From the NCBI RefSeq assembly GCF_029835735.1, contig NZ_JAOEAL010000001.1, positions 1,426,001 to 1,490,000 on the forward strand: a stretch of 64,000 nucleotides of DNA, given 5' to 3'. The translations under genes were made by a program, and so were the position numbers. Source of the DNA: Shewanella sp. GD04112. GTDB taxonomy: Bacteria > Pseudomonadota > Gammaproteobacteria > Enterobacterales > Shewanellaceae. Under the pieces are notes generated by a model, which saw only the letters and a list, made by a program, of their open reading frames with translations, was not told the origin of the DNA and searched no databases. Positions 9,212 to 19,252 of the stretch are shown piece by piece. Within the stretch, counting starts at the first letter, position 1, and the number at the start of each line of letters is the position of its first letter.

Positions 9212-10678
9212 ATGCTACGTTTAATTAAAGAAGCGCTAACCTTTGACGATGTGTTACTTGTTCCTGCGCATTCGACTGTACTCCCAAACACCGCCATCCT
9301 TAAAACTCGCCTGACCAATACCATTGAACTGAATATTCCGCTTGTGTCTGCCGCTATGGACACTGTGACCGAAGCGCGTCTCGCGATCGCCATGGCACAG
9401 GAAGGTGGCTTAGGTTTTATTCATAAAAACATGAGCATAGAAAAGCAGGCCGAAGAAGTTCGTAAAGTAAAAATTTACGAAGCGGGTGTGGTTCAACAAC
9501 CTGTGACGGTAACGCCTTCAACTACGCTGGCGGATCTTAAAGTGCTGACCGCGAAGAATGGTTTTGCGGGTTACCCTGTGGTGAACGAAGCCAATGAATT
9601 GGTGGGTATCATCACTGGCCGTGACGTACGTTTCGTGACTGACTGGAGCAAAACCGTAGAAGAAGTGATGACGCCAAAGGCGCGTTTAGTCACTGTTGCG
9701 GAAGGCACTAAGTTAGATGAAGTGCAAAAGTTAATGCACTCAAACCGTATCGAAAAAGTGTTAGTTGTCGATGATAACTTCAAGCTGAAAGGCTTAATCA
9801 CAGTAAAAGACTTCGAAAAAGCTGAGCGTAAGCCTAATGCCTGTAAAGACGAATTAGGTCGTTTACGTGTGGGCGCAGCCGTGGGTGCCGGTGCCGGTAA
9901 CGAAGAGCGTGTCGATGCACTGGTGAAAGCCGGTGTTGACGTGCTGCTGATTGACTCTTCTCACGGCCACTCTGAAGGCGTGTTGCAACGTATCCGTGAA
10001 ACCCGCGCTAAATACCCAGAACTACAAATCATCGGTGGTAACGTGGCGACAGCTGAAGGCGCATTAGCCCTAGTTGAAGCCGGCGTTAACGCGGTTAAAG
10101 TTGGTATTGGCCCTGGTTCTATCTGTACCACACGTATCGTGACGGGTGTGGGCGTGCCACAAATTACCGCAGTGTCTGACGCTGCCGAAGCCGTAAAAGG
10201 CTTAGGGATCCCTGTTATCGCCGACGGCGGTGTACGTTTCTCGGGTGACTTAGCCAAAGCCTTAGCCGCAGGTGCATCGTGCATTATGGCGGGTTCAATG
10301 TTCGCGGGTACTGACGAAGCGCCAGGCGAAACGGAACTCTACCAAGGTCGTGCCTATAAGTCATACCGCGGTATGGGTTCTTTAGGTGCCATGTCTCAAG
10401 GTTCTTCTGACCGTTATTTCCAATCTGACAATGCTGCCGACAAGCTGGTGCCAGAAGGCATCGAAGGCCGTGTACCTTACAAAGGCAAGCTCAAGGAAAT
10501 CATCCATCAACATATGGGTGGTCTGCGTTCATGCATGGGCTTAACTGGCTGTGCGACGATTCAAGAACTGAACGAAAAAGCGCAATTTGTGAAAGTGACG
10601 TCTGCGGGCATGGGCGAGTCCCACGTTCACGATGTGACCATCACTAAAGAAGCGCCAAACTACCGTTCAGGTGCGTAA
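9212..10678 (+). CDS. guaB: Inosine-5'-monophosphate dehydrogenase
   Basis: Oxidises IMP to XMP, the first committed step of GMP synthesis. TIM barrel with two inserted CBS domains (~95-205). The catalytic Cys305 is in the GPGSICTTR loop, the flap region in SYRGMGSLGAM, and the C-terminal region ends normally. Start choice: GGGGAG (9197-9202) abuts an ATG at 9203 but is 9 bp from the ATG at 9212. The latter also yields the family-typical MLRLIKEALTFDDVLL, so I use 9212. Forms the guaBA pair with guaA. Confidence 0.95.
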   Translation: MLRLIKEALTFDDVLLVPAHSTVLPNTAILKTRLTNTIELNIPLVSAAMDTVTEARLAIAMAQEGGLGFIHKNMSIEKQAEEVRKVKIYEAGVVQQPVTVTPSTTLADLKVLTAKNGFAGYPVVNEANELVGIITGRDVRFVTDWSKTVEEVMTPKARLVTVAEGTKLDEVQKLMHSNRIEKVLVVDDNFKLKGLITVKDFEKAERKPNACKDELGRLRVGAAVGAGAGNEERVDALVKAGVDVLLIDSSHGHSEGVLQRIRETRAKYPELQIIGGNVATAEGALALVEAGVNAVKVGIGPGSICTTRIVTGVGVPQITAVSDAAEAVKGLGIPVIADGGVRFSGDLAKALAAGASCIMAGSMFAGTDEAPGETELYQGRAYKSYRGMGSLGAMSQGSSDRYFQSDNAADKLVPEGIEGRVPYKGKLKEIIHQHMGGLRSCMGLTGCATIQELNEKAQFVKVTSAGMGESHVHDVTITKEAPNYRSGA

Positions 10679-10692
10679 ACGTTTGTGATAAT

Positions 10693-10713
10693 GGGGCGGC
10701 GATAAGCCGCCCC
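10693..10713 (+). other. GC-rich hairpin in the guaB-guaA spacer
   Basis: Perfect 8-bp stem GGGGCGGC/GCCGCCCC with a 5-nt loop. No T-run follows, so it is more likely an RNA-stabilising or attenuating element between guaB and guaA than a full terminator. Confidence 0.5.
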
Positions 10714-10795
10714 GTTATTAAGATTTGTATGCCCTCAAGATTGAACCTCGTAGTCTTGAGCTAAGTTAAAACAATAGATGAGATAAAGGTTATCC

Positions 10796-12373
10796 ATGAG
10801 CGATATTCATGAGCATAAGATACTGATCCTCGACTTTGGATCTCAGTACACCCAGCTAATTGCCCGTCGTATCCGTGAAATTGGTGTTTACTGTGAGTTA
10901 TGGGCGTGGGATGTGACCGAAGCCCAAATCCGTGAGTTTGCCCCTAACGGGATTATCCTCGCTGGCGGCCCAGAAAGTGTGACTGCCGACAACTCTCCCC
11001 GCGCACCTGAATATGTGTTCAATGCTGGCGTCCCCGTTCTAGGGATCTGCTACGGCATGCAAACCATGTCTGAGCAACTGGGCGGTAAAGTGATTCAAGG
11101 CGTGGGTGAAGGCGAGTTCGGCTACGCTCAAATCGAAATGTTAGCGCAATCGGCCCTGTTTAAAGATATCGAAGACGCAGTCAGTGCCGATGGCAAATCG
11201 CTGCTCGATGTGTGGATGAGCCATGGCGATAAAGTTTCGGCTATCCCAGAAGGTTTTGTGGCCGTTGCTAAAACGGACACTTGCCCATTTGCGGCCATGT
11301 CTTGTGAGGAAAAACGTTTCTACGGCGTGCAGTTCCACCCTGAAGTAACCCATACCCGCCAGGGCATGCGTATGCTGTCGCACTTTGCCTTAGATATCTG
11401 CGGCTGTGCGGCCAACTGGAAACCTTCTTCAATCATCGAAGACGCTATCGAACGCTTGAAAAAGCAAGTTGGCGACGACGAAGTGATTTTAGGCCTGTCT
11501 GGTGGTGTGGATTCATCGGTAGTGGCCATGCTGCTGCACCGCGCAATTGGCAAAAAACTGACCTGCGTATTTGTTGATAACGGCTTACTGCGTTTAAACG
11601 AAGCGAAGCAAGTCATGGAAATGTTTGGTGATCATTTCGGTCTGAACATTGTTCACGTCGATGCGGAAAACCGCTTCCTTGACGCGCTGAAAGGCGAAGC
11701 CGATCCAGAAGCGAAACGTAAAATCATCGGCCGTGTATTCGTTGAGATCTTCGACGAAGAAGCCAAGAAATGCGTTAACGCTAAATGGTTAGCCCAAGGC
11801 ACCATCTACCCAGACGTGATTGAATCTGCTGGCAGCGCCACAGGTAAAGCCCATGTAATTAAGTCGCACCATAACGTTGGCGGTCTGCCAGACGATATGG
11901 AGTTAGGTCTGGTTGAGCCTCTGCGCGAACTCTTTAAAGACGAAGTGCGTAAGATTGGCCTTGAGCTAGGTCTGCCATACAACATGCTTTACCGCCACCC
12001 GTTCCCAGGCCCTGGTTTAGGCGTGCGTGTACTGGGCGAAGTGAAGAAAGAATACTGTGATTTGCTGCGCCGCGCCGATGCGATTTTCATCGAAGAGCTG
12101 CACAAAGCTGATCTTTATAACAAAGTCAGCCAAGCATTTACCGTGTTCTTACCCGTTCGCTCTGTCGGTGTAATGGGCGATGGCCGTAAATACGATTGGG
12201 TGGTGTCACTGCGCGCCGTTGAAACCATCGACTTTATGACCGCTCACTGGGCGCACTTGCCATACGATTTCTTAGGCCGAGTGTCTAACCGTATCATCAA
12301 CGAAATCGACGGTATCTCCCGCGTGGTTTACGATATTTCAGGTAAGCCACCTGCAACTATCGAGTGGGAATAA
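10796..12373 (+). CDS. guaA: GMP synthase (glutamine-hydrolysing)
   Basis: Aminates XMP to GMP. N-terminal class I glutamine amidotransferase domain with nucleophile Cys85 (GICYGMQ) and the His/Glu of FHPEVTHT. ATP-pyrophosphatase domain with the PP-loop LSGGVDSS. C-terminal dimerisation domain ending in the canonical PPATIEWE. 525 aa, full length. Lies 117 bp after guaB and ends in a clear terminator, completing the guaBA purine unit. Confidence 0.97.
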   Translation: MSDIHEHKILILDFGSQYTQLIARRIREIGVYCELWAWDVTEAQIREFAPNGIILAGGPESVTADNSPRAPEYVFNAGVPVLGICYGMQTMSEQLGGKVIQGVGEGEFGYAQIEMLAQSALFKDIEDAVSADGKSLLDVWMSHGDKVSAIPEGFVAVAKTDTCPFAAMSCEEKRFYGVQFHPEVTHTRQGMRMLSHFALDICGCAANWKPSSIIEDAIERLKKQVGDDEVILGLSGGVDSSVVAMLLHRAIGKKLTCVFVDNGLLRLNEAKQVMEMFGDHFGLNIVHVDAENRFLDALKGEADPEAKRKIIGRVFVEIFDEEAKKCVNAKWLAQGTIYPDVIESAGSATGKAHVIKSHHNVGGLPDDMELGLVEPLRELFKDEVRKIGLELGLPYNMLYRHPFPGPGLGVRVLGEVKKEYCDLLRRADAIFIEELHKADLYNKVSQAFTVFLPVRSVGVMGDGRKYDWVVSLRAVETIDFMTAHWAHLPYDFLGRVSNRIINEIDGISRVVYDISGKPPATIEWE

Positions 12374-12404
12374 TCCCCTGTCTTGATGACATGATGCATT
12401 AATG

Positions 12405-12432
12405 AAAAGGCGCCAAGTGCGCCTTTTTTATT
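12405..12432 (+). terminator. Rho-independent terminator after guaA
   Basis: 9-bp stem AAAAGGCGC/GCGCCTTTT (12405-12413 with 12419-12427), 5-nt loop, followed by further T residues. Confidence 0.8.
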
Positions 12433-12479
12433 GGTTATGGGTATAATTGCCCACATTGTTGATAAAAGAGAATCCTTAA

Positions 12480-13148
12480 GTGGAGCAGACAAAACTGAAC
12501 CCAAAAACCTTGCATGCGAAGACGCTCAGCTCCGATGAACTTGGCGCTGATGAACTTGGTTGTGATGAAGTGAGTGGTAATGTGCTTGTTGGCGAGCAAC
12601 CTTGTCTCAATCAAGCGAGTCTCAATCAAGCAGATGTTGAACAAGCTCGAATCGATGAGCATTGGATGCGTGTCGCGATGACTATGGCTGAAAAGGCCGA
12701 GGCGGCGGGTGAAGTGCCTGTGGGTGCGGTTTTAGTCAAAGAGGGTCAGCAAATCGCGGCCGGATACAACTTATCTATCAGTGAGCACGATCCTTGCGCC
12801 CATGCTGAAATTCAGTGTTTGCGAGCAGCGGGGCAGACGATTGAAAACTATCGACTTCTCGATACCACTCTTTACGTTACCCTCGAGCCTTGTGCTATGT
12901 GCGCCGGTGCCATGGTGCATAGCCGGATTGCCCGCGTAGTATTTGGGGCAAAGGATGAGAAGACCGGCGCCGCAGGAACCGTGCTTAATCTCTTGCAGCA
13001 TCCAGCCTTTAATCATCAAGTTGAGGTGGCGTCAGGGGTGTTAGCGCAGGACTGTGCTGACCAATTGAGCCGCTTTTTTAAACGTCGCAGGGAGGAAAAG
13101 AAGGCTTTAAAACAGGCTCAAAAGGCGCAGCAGGGGACGCTATCCTAA
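12480..13148 (+). CDS. tadA: tRNA-specific adenosine deaminase TadA
   Basis: Deaminates A34 to inosine in tRNA-Arg(ACG). Zinc-dependent cytidine/deoxycytidylate-deaminase fold: His108 and catalytic Glu110 in CAHAE, and Cys138/Cys141 in PCAMC. The core begins around residue 60 (EHWMRVAMTMAEKAE). The first ~57 residues, if translated from GTG 12480, are an unusual extension with short internal duplications (DELGADELG; LNQASLNQA) not expected for TadA. The true start may therefore be further downstream; no in-frame ATG fits the family N terminus well. A basic C-terminal tail is normal for the family. Confidence 0.88.
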   Translation: MEQTKLNPKTLHAKTLSSDELGADELGCDEVSGNVLVGEQPCLNQASLNQADVEQARIDEHWMRVAMTMAEKAEAAGEVPVGAVLVKEGQQIAAGYNLSISEHDPCAHAEIQCLRAAGQTIENYRLLDTTLYVTLEPCAMCAGAMVHSRIARVVFGAKDEKTGAAGTVLNLLQHPAFNHQVEVASGVLAQDCADQLSRFFKRRREEKKALKQAQKAQQGTLS

Positions 13149-13172
13149 GGAGTTTGGAGACTCGCTTAAGCG

Positions 13173-13292
13173 TTAGTCTTGGGCTTGGAGAAACGTAAAA
13201 AACAGTTTGTGGCGATTCAGCACCCGGCGATGGCGAATTTTCAGCGTGGTACGACGGCGTGATGCGCTGTTATTGATGGTTTTTCTTCTCAT
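13173..13292 (-). CDS. Putative 39-aa highly basic small protein
   Basis: Short minus-strand ORF from ATG 13292 to TAA 13173, about 39 residues, beginning MRRKTINNSASRRRTT and rich in Arg/Lys. Support is limited. A GGGG-containing purine stretch lies ~7 nt before the ATG. A TATAAT hexamer sits on the same strand at 13377-13382, about 85 nt upstream. It fills an otherwise empty tadA-mltF gap. I do not recognise a family. Short Arg-rich peptides of this type can be ribosome-associated, but that is only a resemblance. Confidence 0.4.
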   Translation of the reverse strand: MRRKTINNSASRRRTTLKIRHRRVLNRHKLFFTFLQAQD

Positions 13293-13587
13293 ATAGACCC
13301 CGTTTTCAATCTTGTTATTGTCTAGGTTAAGGCTATTTTGCTTTGGTTAACGGCTATGGGTTAACGTGCAATGATGATTATATTGACCTGTAACTATGAC
13401 AGTATCAGCAGAGATCTCAGGCGGCAATCCCTCTCGATGCATCTGCTCTATAAAGCAGCGTTTTTAGCCGAAAGCTAGCTCACTTTAGCCTGTGTTGGCT
13501 TAATCAAAGATTAAAATCGTGGTTTGATGGCCGCAAAAAAGCAAGGCTGCGGCGCAAGTCAAGTGATTGAGGGGGAAGCGGTTAGGG
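13293..13587. other. Intergenic region upstream of the small ORF and downstream of mltF
   Basis: No further gene seen. It carries a minus-strand TATAAT (13377-13382) and two GTTAAC motifs (about 13345 and 13360). Confidence 0.4.
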
Positions 13588-15024
13588 CTATTTCGGCTTA
13601 TCTGGGCTGAGGGTGCCGGGCACTGGCGCTGGGCCATCTTCCGAGGCGAGGTCGCTCGGTTCTTCCTCATCGCTATTTTGTTGTTTAGATTGATTATCGA
13701 CCCAGACTAAGGTGTCGTAATAGCGGCGAATGCTGTCGACGTAATGCACGGCTTCGCTACCACGGGCATAGCCATAGCGGGTCTTCTGGTAATATTTACG
13801 CTTTTGCAGCAGTGGCAATACCTTTTTAAGATCCCGCCAGGCGTTGGGATTAAGCTCCATGGATTCGGCGAGCTTACGGGCATCTTCCACATGGGCATAA
13901 CCGATATTGTAAGAGGCCAGCGCAAACCACATGCGTTGACTCTCGGGGATAGACTCTGGCAGACGGTTGATCATATCCCGTAAATAAGCGGCGCCGCCGC
14001 GAATACTCTCTTCCGCATCGAGGCGGTTCGTAATACCAATTTCTTTGGCGGTCGGCTGCGTGAGCATCATCATGCCGCGCACCCCAGTCGGCGAGCGGGC
14101 ATTAGGATTCCAATGGGATTCTTGATAACTGGTCGCCGCCAATTTACGCCAATCTAAGTCTCCGGCGTGGGTCTCGAAAAGCTGACGATAACGGGGCAGC
14201 ACGGTTTCGATGGCGCGCAGGAAGGCGCGGGTATCGATATAGTCGAAACGCTTGACGTGACCAAAGTACTTTTCGTTTAAATGATCGAGTGTGCCAGCGA
14301 GTTTTTCTTGGTGCCAAAACGCCAATAACTGACTCATCAAGCCGTCACTGTGTGTGGGGGGCAGTAACCAAACCACATCAAGCTTTTCTTCTAGCACGAG
14401 CCCTGAGCGCAGATCCGGTAAGTAACGGCGGTTAATCTGCACGCTGCTCGAGTCGGCGATGGTGTAGTCGATTTCCTTGTTGGCGATCATCGCTAGCAGC
14501 TCTTCGCTGTCTTTATCTGTGACTTGATCCCACACCAGCGTCGGATGGCGTTTCTGTAATTGCGTCAAGGTTTCCACAAAAGAAGAGTCGGCAATTACAG
14601 TAATTTTGCCTTTTAAATCTGTGATGTCTTTGGGTGTTGGCATGCCTTCACGGTAAACCAGTACTTGATTGACACGATACAGCGGCGGGCCTAAACGGAA
14701 TTGTTCGCGCCGCGCAGGGGTTTCTGTCATCCCCGCGGCAATGATATCAATCTCGTTTTTTTTCAATGCTTCATAGAGTTCGGCGCGGTTGGTGTAGGGC
14801 ACCATTTTTAAGGGCACATCGAGATACTCGGCAAACAGCACCGCCATATCGTAATCGAAGCCGCTGTTACCTTGGCCCGAGGTCATATAAATTTGCGGGC
14901 CATAAAGGGTGCCGACCCTTAATTCGGTGAGTTTATGGGGGACATATTCTGTTTCTTCCACGGTCACTTGCTGACACGCCGTCAGTAAGAAACCTAAGAT
15001 AATCGCGAACAGAAATCGAGTCAT
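13588..15024 (-). CDS. mltF: Membrane-bound lytic murein transglycosylase F
   Basis: Outer-membrane lytic transglycosylase that cleaves peptidoglycan glycan strands. A lipoprotein signal peptide ends in LLTAC (Cys17). An ABC-type periplasmic solute-binding-like module follows (~35-270; GFDYDMAVLFAEYL, ADSSFVETL), then an SLT catalytic domain (~295-440) with the catalytic Glu in TSYQESHWNP and ALASYNIGYAHVEDAR. The C-terminal tail is acidic and Pro-rich. I start at ATG 15024 because it gives a clean lipoprotein signal; an in-frame ATG nine codons upstream would spoil it. Confidence 0.93.
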   Translation of the reverse strand: MTRFLFAIILGFLLTACQQVTVEETEYVPHKLTELRVGTLYGPQIYMTSGQGNSGFDYDMAVLFAEYLDVPLKMVPYTNRAELYEALKKNEIDIIAAGMTETPARREQFRLGPPLYRVNQVLVYREGMPTPKDITDLKGKITVIADSSFVETLTQLQKRHPTLVWDQVTDKDSEELLAMIANKEIDYTIADSSSVQINRRYLPDLRSGLVLEEKLDVVWLLPPTHSDGLMSQLLAFWHQEKLAGTLDHLNEKYFGHVKRFDYIDTRAFLRAIETVLPRYRQLFETHAGDLDWRKLAATSYQESHWNPNARSPTGVRGMMMLTQPTAKEIGITNRLDAEESIRGGAAYLRDMINRLPESIPESQRMWFALASYNIGYAHVEDARKLAESMELNPNAWRDLKKVLPLLQKRKYYQKTRYGYARGSEAVHYVDSIRRYYDTLVWVDNQSKQQNSDEEEPSDLASEDGPAPVPGTLSPDKPK

Positions 15025-15303
15025 TAAACACACTTTATTAAATAAAATCAAAATGATGAACAGTAGAAGGTCAGTGAGGTAACAAGGATAAACTGGCTGA
15101 CATTGCTGTGATTATATCCGTTTGTCGCCAATTACGTAAAAAAATCGTACCGCATGGAATACGAAGGAGGGGAAAAGGGCCGCTTTTTATCTTAATAGGA
15201 AACACTGTTTTACGTAAGGTCACAGGTGATTTGTGACAGACATTTCCTTATAATAGCGCCATCTCTGACCCCTGCAATTATAAATATAAGGTGAATTGAC
15301 GTG

Positions 15304-18300
15304 ATGGAGATCATCCGCGGAGCCCCAGCACTCTCGACGTTTAGAGTGCAAAAGCTAATGGAGGCCTGCGTAAACGCTGCGCTTCCGGTACGCCAAATCT
15401 ATGCTGAGTATGTTCATTTAGCGGATTTGAGCGAGTTGCTTGAGACCAATGAGCGTGAGCAACTTGAAAAAATTCTCACCTATGGACCTGCTATCGAAGC
15501 CCATACCCCCCAAGGTTCACTCCTGTTTGTTACTCCCCGCCCCGGCACAATTTCCCCATGGTCTTCTAAAGCCACTGATATCGCCCACAATTGTGGTTTA
15601 GGTAAAGTGAAGCGCTTAGAGCGTGGTGTTGCCTATTATGTGGAGTCAGACACTTTGACTGTCGAGCAGCAACAAACCCTCAAAGGGTTATTGCACGACC
15701 GTATGGTTGAAGTGGTTCTGGACGATTTTGCAAAAGCCGATGTGCTGTTTAAGCGCACTGAACCTGCGCCTTTCAAGAGTGTGAACGTATTGGCTGAAGG
15801 TCGCCGTGCCCTTGAAGTGGCCAACGTCGAAATGGGTCTGGCGCTCGCCGAAGATGAAATCGATTATCTTGTCGAAAACTTTGTGCGTTTGAACCGCAAT
15901 CCAAACGATATTGAACTGATGATGTTTGCTCAGGCCAACTCTGAGCACTGCCGTCACAAGATTTTTAACGCAGATTGGACAATTGATGGCGAGGCACAGC
16001 CTAAGTCTCTGTTCAAGATGATTAAAAACACCTTTGAAACCACACCAGACCACGTGTTATCTGCCTATAAAGATAACGCCGCTGTGATGGAAGGTTCGGT
16101 TGCGGGACGTTTCTTCCCCGATCCAAACGGTGTTTACAGCTATCACACTGAACCAATGCACGTACTGATGAAAGTGGAAACCCACAACCATCCTACAGCA
16201 ATCAGCCCATATCCAGGTGCGGCGACGGGGTCAGGTGGTGAGATCCGCGACGAAGGTGCAACCGGTCGTGGCTCTAAACCTAAAGCGGGTTTAACTGGCT
16301 TTAGCGTATCGAATTTAAAAATCCCTGGTTTTGTACAACCATGGGAAGGCAACTACGGTAAGCCTGAACGTATCGTCAGCGCGCTGGATATCATGACCGA
16401 AGGCCCGCTTGGCGGCGCGGCGTTTAACAACGAGTTTGGTCGTCCAGCACTGTTAGGTTACTTCCGTACCTATGAGCAAGAAGTCTCGAGCCACAACGGC
16501 GTAGAAGTCCGTGGTTATCACAAGCCCATCATGTTAGCCGGTGGTTTAGGTAACATCCGCGAAGAGCACGTACAAAAAGGCGAAATCACCGTCGGTGCTA
16601 AGCTTATCGTACTCGGCGGCCCTGCGATGAACATCGGTCTGGGCGGCGGCGCGGCCTCTTCTATGGCGTCGGGTCAATCGAGCGAAGATTTAGACTTTGC
16701 GTCGGTTCAGCGTGAAAACCCAGAAATGGAACGCCGCTGTCAAGAAGTGATCGACCGCTGCTGGCAATTAGGCGATAAAAACCCGATCCAATTTATCCAC
16801 GACGTGGGCGCGGGTGGTTTATCTAACGCTTTCCCTGAGTTAGTTAACGATGGCGGCCGTGGTGGTATCTTCAATCTGCGCAACGTGCCATCGGACGAGC
16901 CGGGCATGAGCCCGCTGGAGATCTGGTGTAACGAATCGCAGGAACGTTATGTGCTTTCGGTTGCTGCCGAAGACCTGCCGTTATTTACTGCGATTTGTGA
17001 GCGTGAGCGCGCACCGTTTGCGGTAGTGGGCGAGGCAACGCAAGAGCAGCATTTAACCCTAGCTGACAGCCATTTCGATAACAATCCTATCGATTTACCA
17101 CTCGAGGTGTTATTAGGTAAAGCACCTAAGATGAGCCGTAATGTGGTATCCGCTAAGGCAGTTTCACCTGCACTTGAGCAAAGCAACATCGATGTGAAAG
17201 AAGCGGTCAAACGCATTCTTAGCCTGCCAACTGTGGCGGACAAAACCTTCCTTATCACCATTGGTGACCGCACGGTAACGGGTCTAGTAAACCGTGACCA
17301 AATGGTTGGCCCATGGCAAGTCCCTGTGGCTGATTGCGCGGTAACGGCGGCAAGCTTTGATACCTATGCCGGTGAAGCCATGTCTATGGGTGAACGTACG
17401 CCGCTGGCACTGCTCGATTTTGGCGCCTCTGCCCGTATGGCGGTTGCCGAATCGATTATGAACATCGCGGGTGCGGATATTGGTTCGTTCAAACGTATCA
17501 AACTGTCGGCTAACTGGATGTCTGCCGCGGGCCACCCTGGCGAAGATGCGGGTCTTTATGAAGCGGTTAAGGCCGTGGGTGAAGAGCTGTGTCCAGAACT
17601 GAGCCTGACCATTCCTGTCGGTAAAGACTCCATGTCGATGAAAACCGCATGGCAGCAAGACGGCGCGAACAAAACCGTGACGGCACCTATGTCGTTGGTC
17701 ATTTCTGCCTTCGGTGTGGTGCAGGATATCCGTAACACGGTAACGCCTGAACTTCGCAGTGATAAAGGCGAAACCTCGCTGTTATTAGTCGACTTAGGCG
17801 CTGGCAAAAATCGTTTAGGCGGTTCTTGTTTGGCACAGGTTTACGGTGAGTTAGGCGATATCGCGCCAGACTTAGACGATGCAGCTCTGTTACGTGGTTT
17901 CTTCGAAACCATGCAAAAGCTGGTGGCGAAGAAGTCGGTTATTGCATACCACGACCGCAGTGACGGTGGTTTATTCACGACGTTAGTGGAAATGGCCTTT
18001 GCCGGTAACACGGGTCTTGCTATCGACTTAAGTGCACTGCAAGGTACTGACGTTGAACGTCTATTCAATGAAGAACTCGGTGGCGTACTGCAAGTGAGCC
18101 GCGCTGATGCCGAGCTTATCGCTGCGCAATTCGCCCAAGCAGGCGTACCTTGCCACATGATTGGTACTCTGGCGAATGACCAACGCGTAACCATTAAAGA
18201 TGGTGCGCGTGAAGTGTTCAGCGAGACACGTGTTGCACTGCGTACTTTATGGTCTGAAACCACTTACCGTATGCAAGCGCTGCGTGATAACCCAGCCTGC

Positions 18301-19185
18301 GCATTAGAAGAGTTTAAGCTCAAACAGGATGAAACCGACTTAGGTTTAACGGTTAACTTAAGCTTCGATCCAAGTGAAGACGTTGCTGCGCCGTACATCC
18401 TCAAAGGTGCTGCACCTAAGATGGCTATTCTGCGCGAGCAGGGCGTTAACTCCCATGTGGAAATGGCGGCCGCGTTTGACCGCGCAGGTTTTGAGAGCCG
18501 TGACGTGCATATGTCTGACATTCTGTCAGGCCGCATTAGCCTCGAAGAGTTCCAAGGTCTGGTGGCCTGTGGTGGCTTCTCCTACGGTGACGTATTAGGT
18601 GCGGGTGAAGGTTGGGCTAAGTCTATCCTGTTCAACGCCCGTGCTCGCGATGAGTTCTCACGCTTCTTCGAGCGTGACTCAAGCTTTGCCCTCGGTGTGT
18701 GTAACGGTTGCCAAATGCTGTCTAACCTGAAGGAAATCATCCCGGGTAGCGAGCACTGGCCACGTTTCGTGCGTAACCGCTCTGAGCGTTTTGAAGCGCG
18801 TTTCAGCTTAGTTGAAGTGCAGCAAAGTCCATCATTGTTCTTCCAAGGTATGGCGGGTTCACGTATGCCTATCGCCGTGTCTCACGGTGAAGGACACGCA
18901 GAGTTTGCCAGCGCGCAGGCACTGGCGTTAGCTGAGGCCTCTGGCACTATCGCGCTGCGTTTTGTGAATGGTAAAGGTGAAATAGCCACCCAATACCCAC
19001 AAAACCCGAACGGCTCGCCAAACGGTTTAACCGGTATCTGTACTACCGATGGCCGTGTGACCCTGATGATGCCACACCCTGAGCGTGTATTTAGAACGGT
19101 TGCGAACTCTTGGCACCCAGATAACTGGGGTGAAGACAGCCCATGGATGCGCATGTTCCGCAATGCGCGAGTCAACTTAGGCTAA
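15304..19185 (+). CDS. purL: Phosphoribosylformylglycinamidine synthase (FGAM synthetase)
   Basis: Large single-chain PurL, which converts FGAR to FGAM in purine synthesis. N-terminal PurS-like and linker regions (~1-220), tandem AIR-synthetase-like ATP-binding halves (NSEHCRHKIF, VETHNHPTAI, DGGRGGIFNL), and a C-terminal class I glutaminase with nucleophile Cys1133 (GVCNGCQML) and the catalytic His of MMPHPERV. 1293 aa, full length. GTG 15301 immediately precedes ATG 15304; I use the ATG. AAGGTG lies about 10 nt upstream. Followed by a strong terminator. Confidence 0.97.
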   Translation: MEIIRGAPALSTFRVQKLMEACVNAALPVRQIYAEYVHLADLSELLETNEREQLEKILTYGPAIEAHTPQGSLLFVTPRPGTISPWSSKATDIAHNCGLGKVKRLERGVAYYVESDTLTVEQQQTLKGLLHDRMVEVVLDDFAKADVLFKRTEPAPFKSVNVLAEGRRALEVANVEMGLALAEDEIDYLVENFVRLNRNPNDIELMMFAQANSEHCRHKIFNADWTIDGEAQPKSLFKMIKNTFETTPDHVLSAYKDNAAVMEGSVAGRFFPDPNGVYSYHTEPMHVLMKVETHNHPTAISPYPGAATGSGGEIRDEGATGRGSKPKAGLTGFSVSNLKIPGFVQPWEGNYGKPERIVSALDIMTEGPLGGAAFNNEFGRPALLGYFRTYEQEVSSHNGVEVRGYHKPIMLAGGLGNIREEHVQKGEITVGAKLIVLGGPAMNIGLGGGAASSMASGQSSEDLDFASVQRENPEMERRCQEVIDRCWQLGDKNPIQFIHDVGAGGLSNAFPELVNDGGRGGIFNLRNVPSDEPGMSPLEIWCNESQERYVLSVAAEDLPLFTAICERERAPFAVVGEATQEQHLTLADSHFDNNPIDLPLEVLLGKAPKMSRNVVSAKAVSPALEQSNIDVKEAVKRILSLPTVADKTFLITIGDRTVTGLVNRDQMVGPWQVPVADCAVTAASFDTYAGEAMSMGERTPLALLDFGASARMAVAESIMNIAGADIGSFKRIKLSANWMSAAGHPGEDAGLYEAVKAVGEELCPELSLTIPVGKDSMSMKTAWQQDGANKTVTAPMSLVISAFGVVQDIRNTVTPELRSDKGETSLLLVDLGAGKNRLGGSCLAQVYGELGDIAPDLDDAALLRGFFETMQKLVAKKSVIAYHDRSDGGLFTTLVEMAFAGNTGLAIDLSALQGTDVERLFNEELGGVLQVSRADAELIAAQFAQAGVPCHMIGTLANDQRVTIKDGAREVFSETRVALRTLWSETTYRMQALRDNPACALEEFKLKQDETDLGLTVNLSFDPSEDVAAPYILKGAAPKMAILREQGVNSHVEMAAAFDRAGFESRDVHMSDILSGRISLEEFQGLVACGGFSYGDVLGAGEGWAKSILFNARARDEFSRFFERDSSFALGVCNGCQMLSNLKEIIPGSEHWPRFVRNRSERFEARFSLVEVQQSPSLFFQGMAGSRMPIAVSHGEGHAEFASAQALALAEASGTIALRFVNGKGEIATQYPQNPNGSPNGLTGICTTDGRVTLMMPHPERVFRTVANSWHPDNWGEDSPWMRMFRNARVNLG

Positions 19186-19218
19186 GGTTTTTACTGAGAA
19201 AACCACGACTTAAGTGAG

Positions 19219-19252
19219 CAAAAAAAGGAGCGAAATTTTTCGCTCCTTTTTT
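19219..19252. terminator. Terminator after purL
   Basis: Long hairpin: AAAAAAGGAGCGAAA pairs with TTCGCTCCTTTTTT, with a T-tract on the plus strand. Confidence 0.85.

Noticed and set aside
10693..10713. Hairpin as a full terminator between guaB and guaA
   Set aside because: No T-tract follows, and guaBA is normally cotranscribed, so it is listed only as a hairpin.
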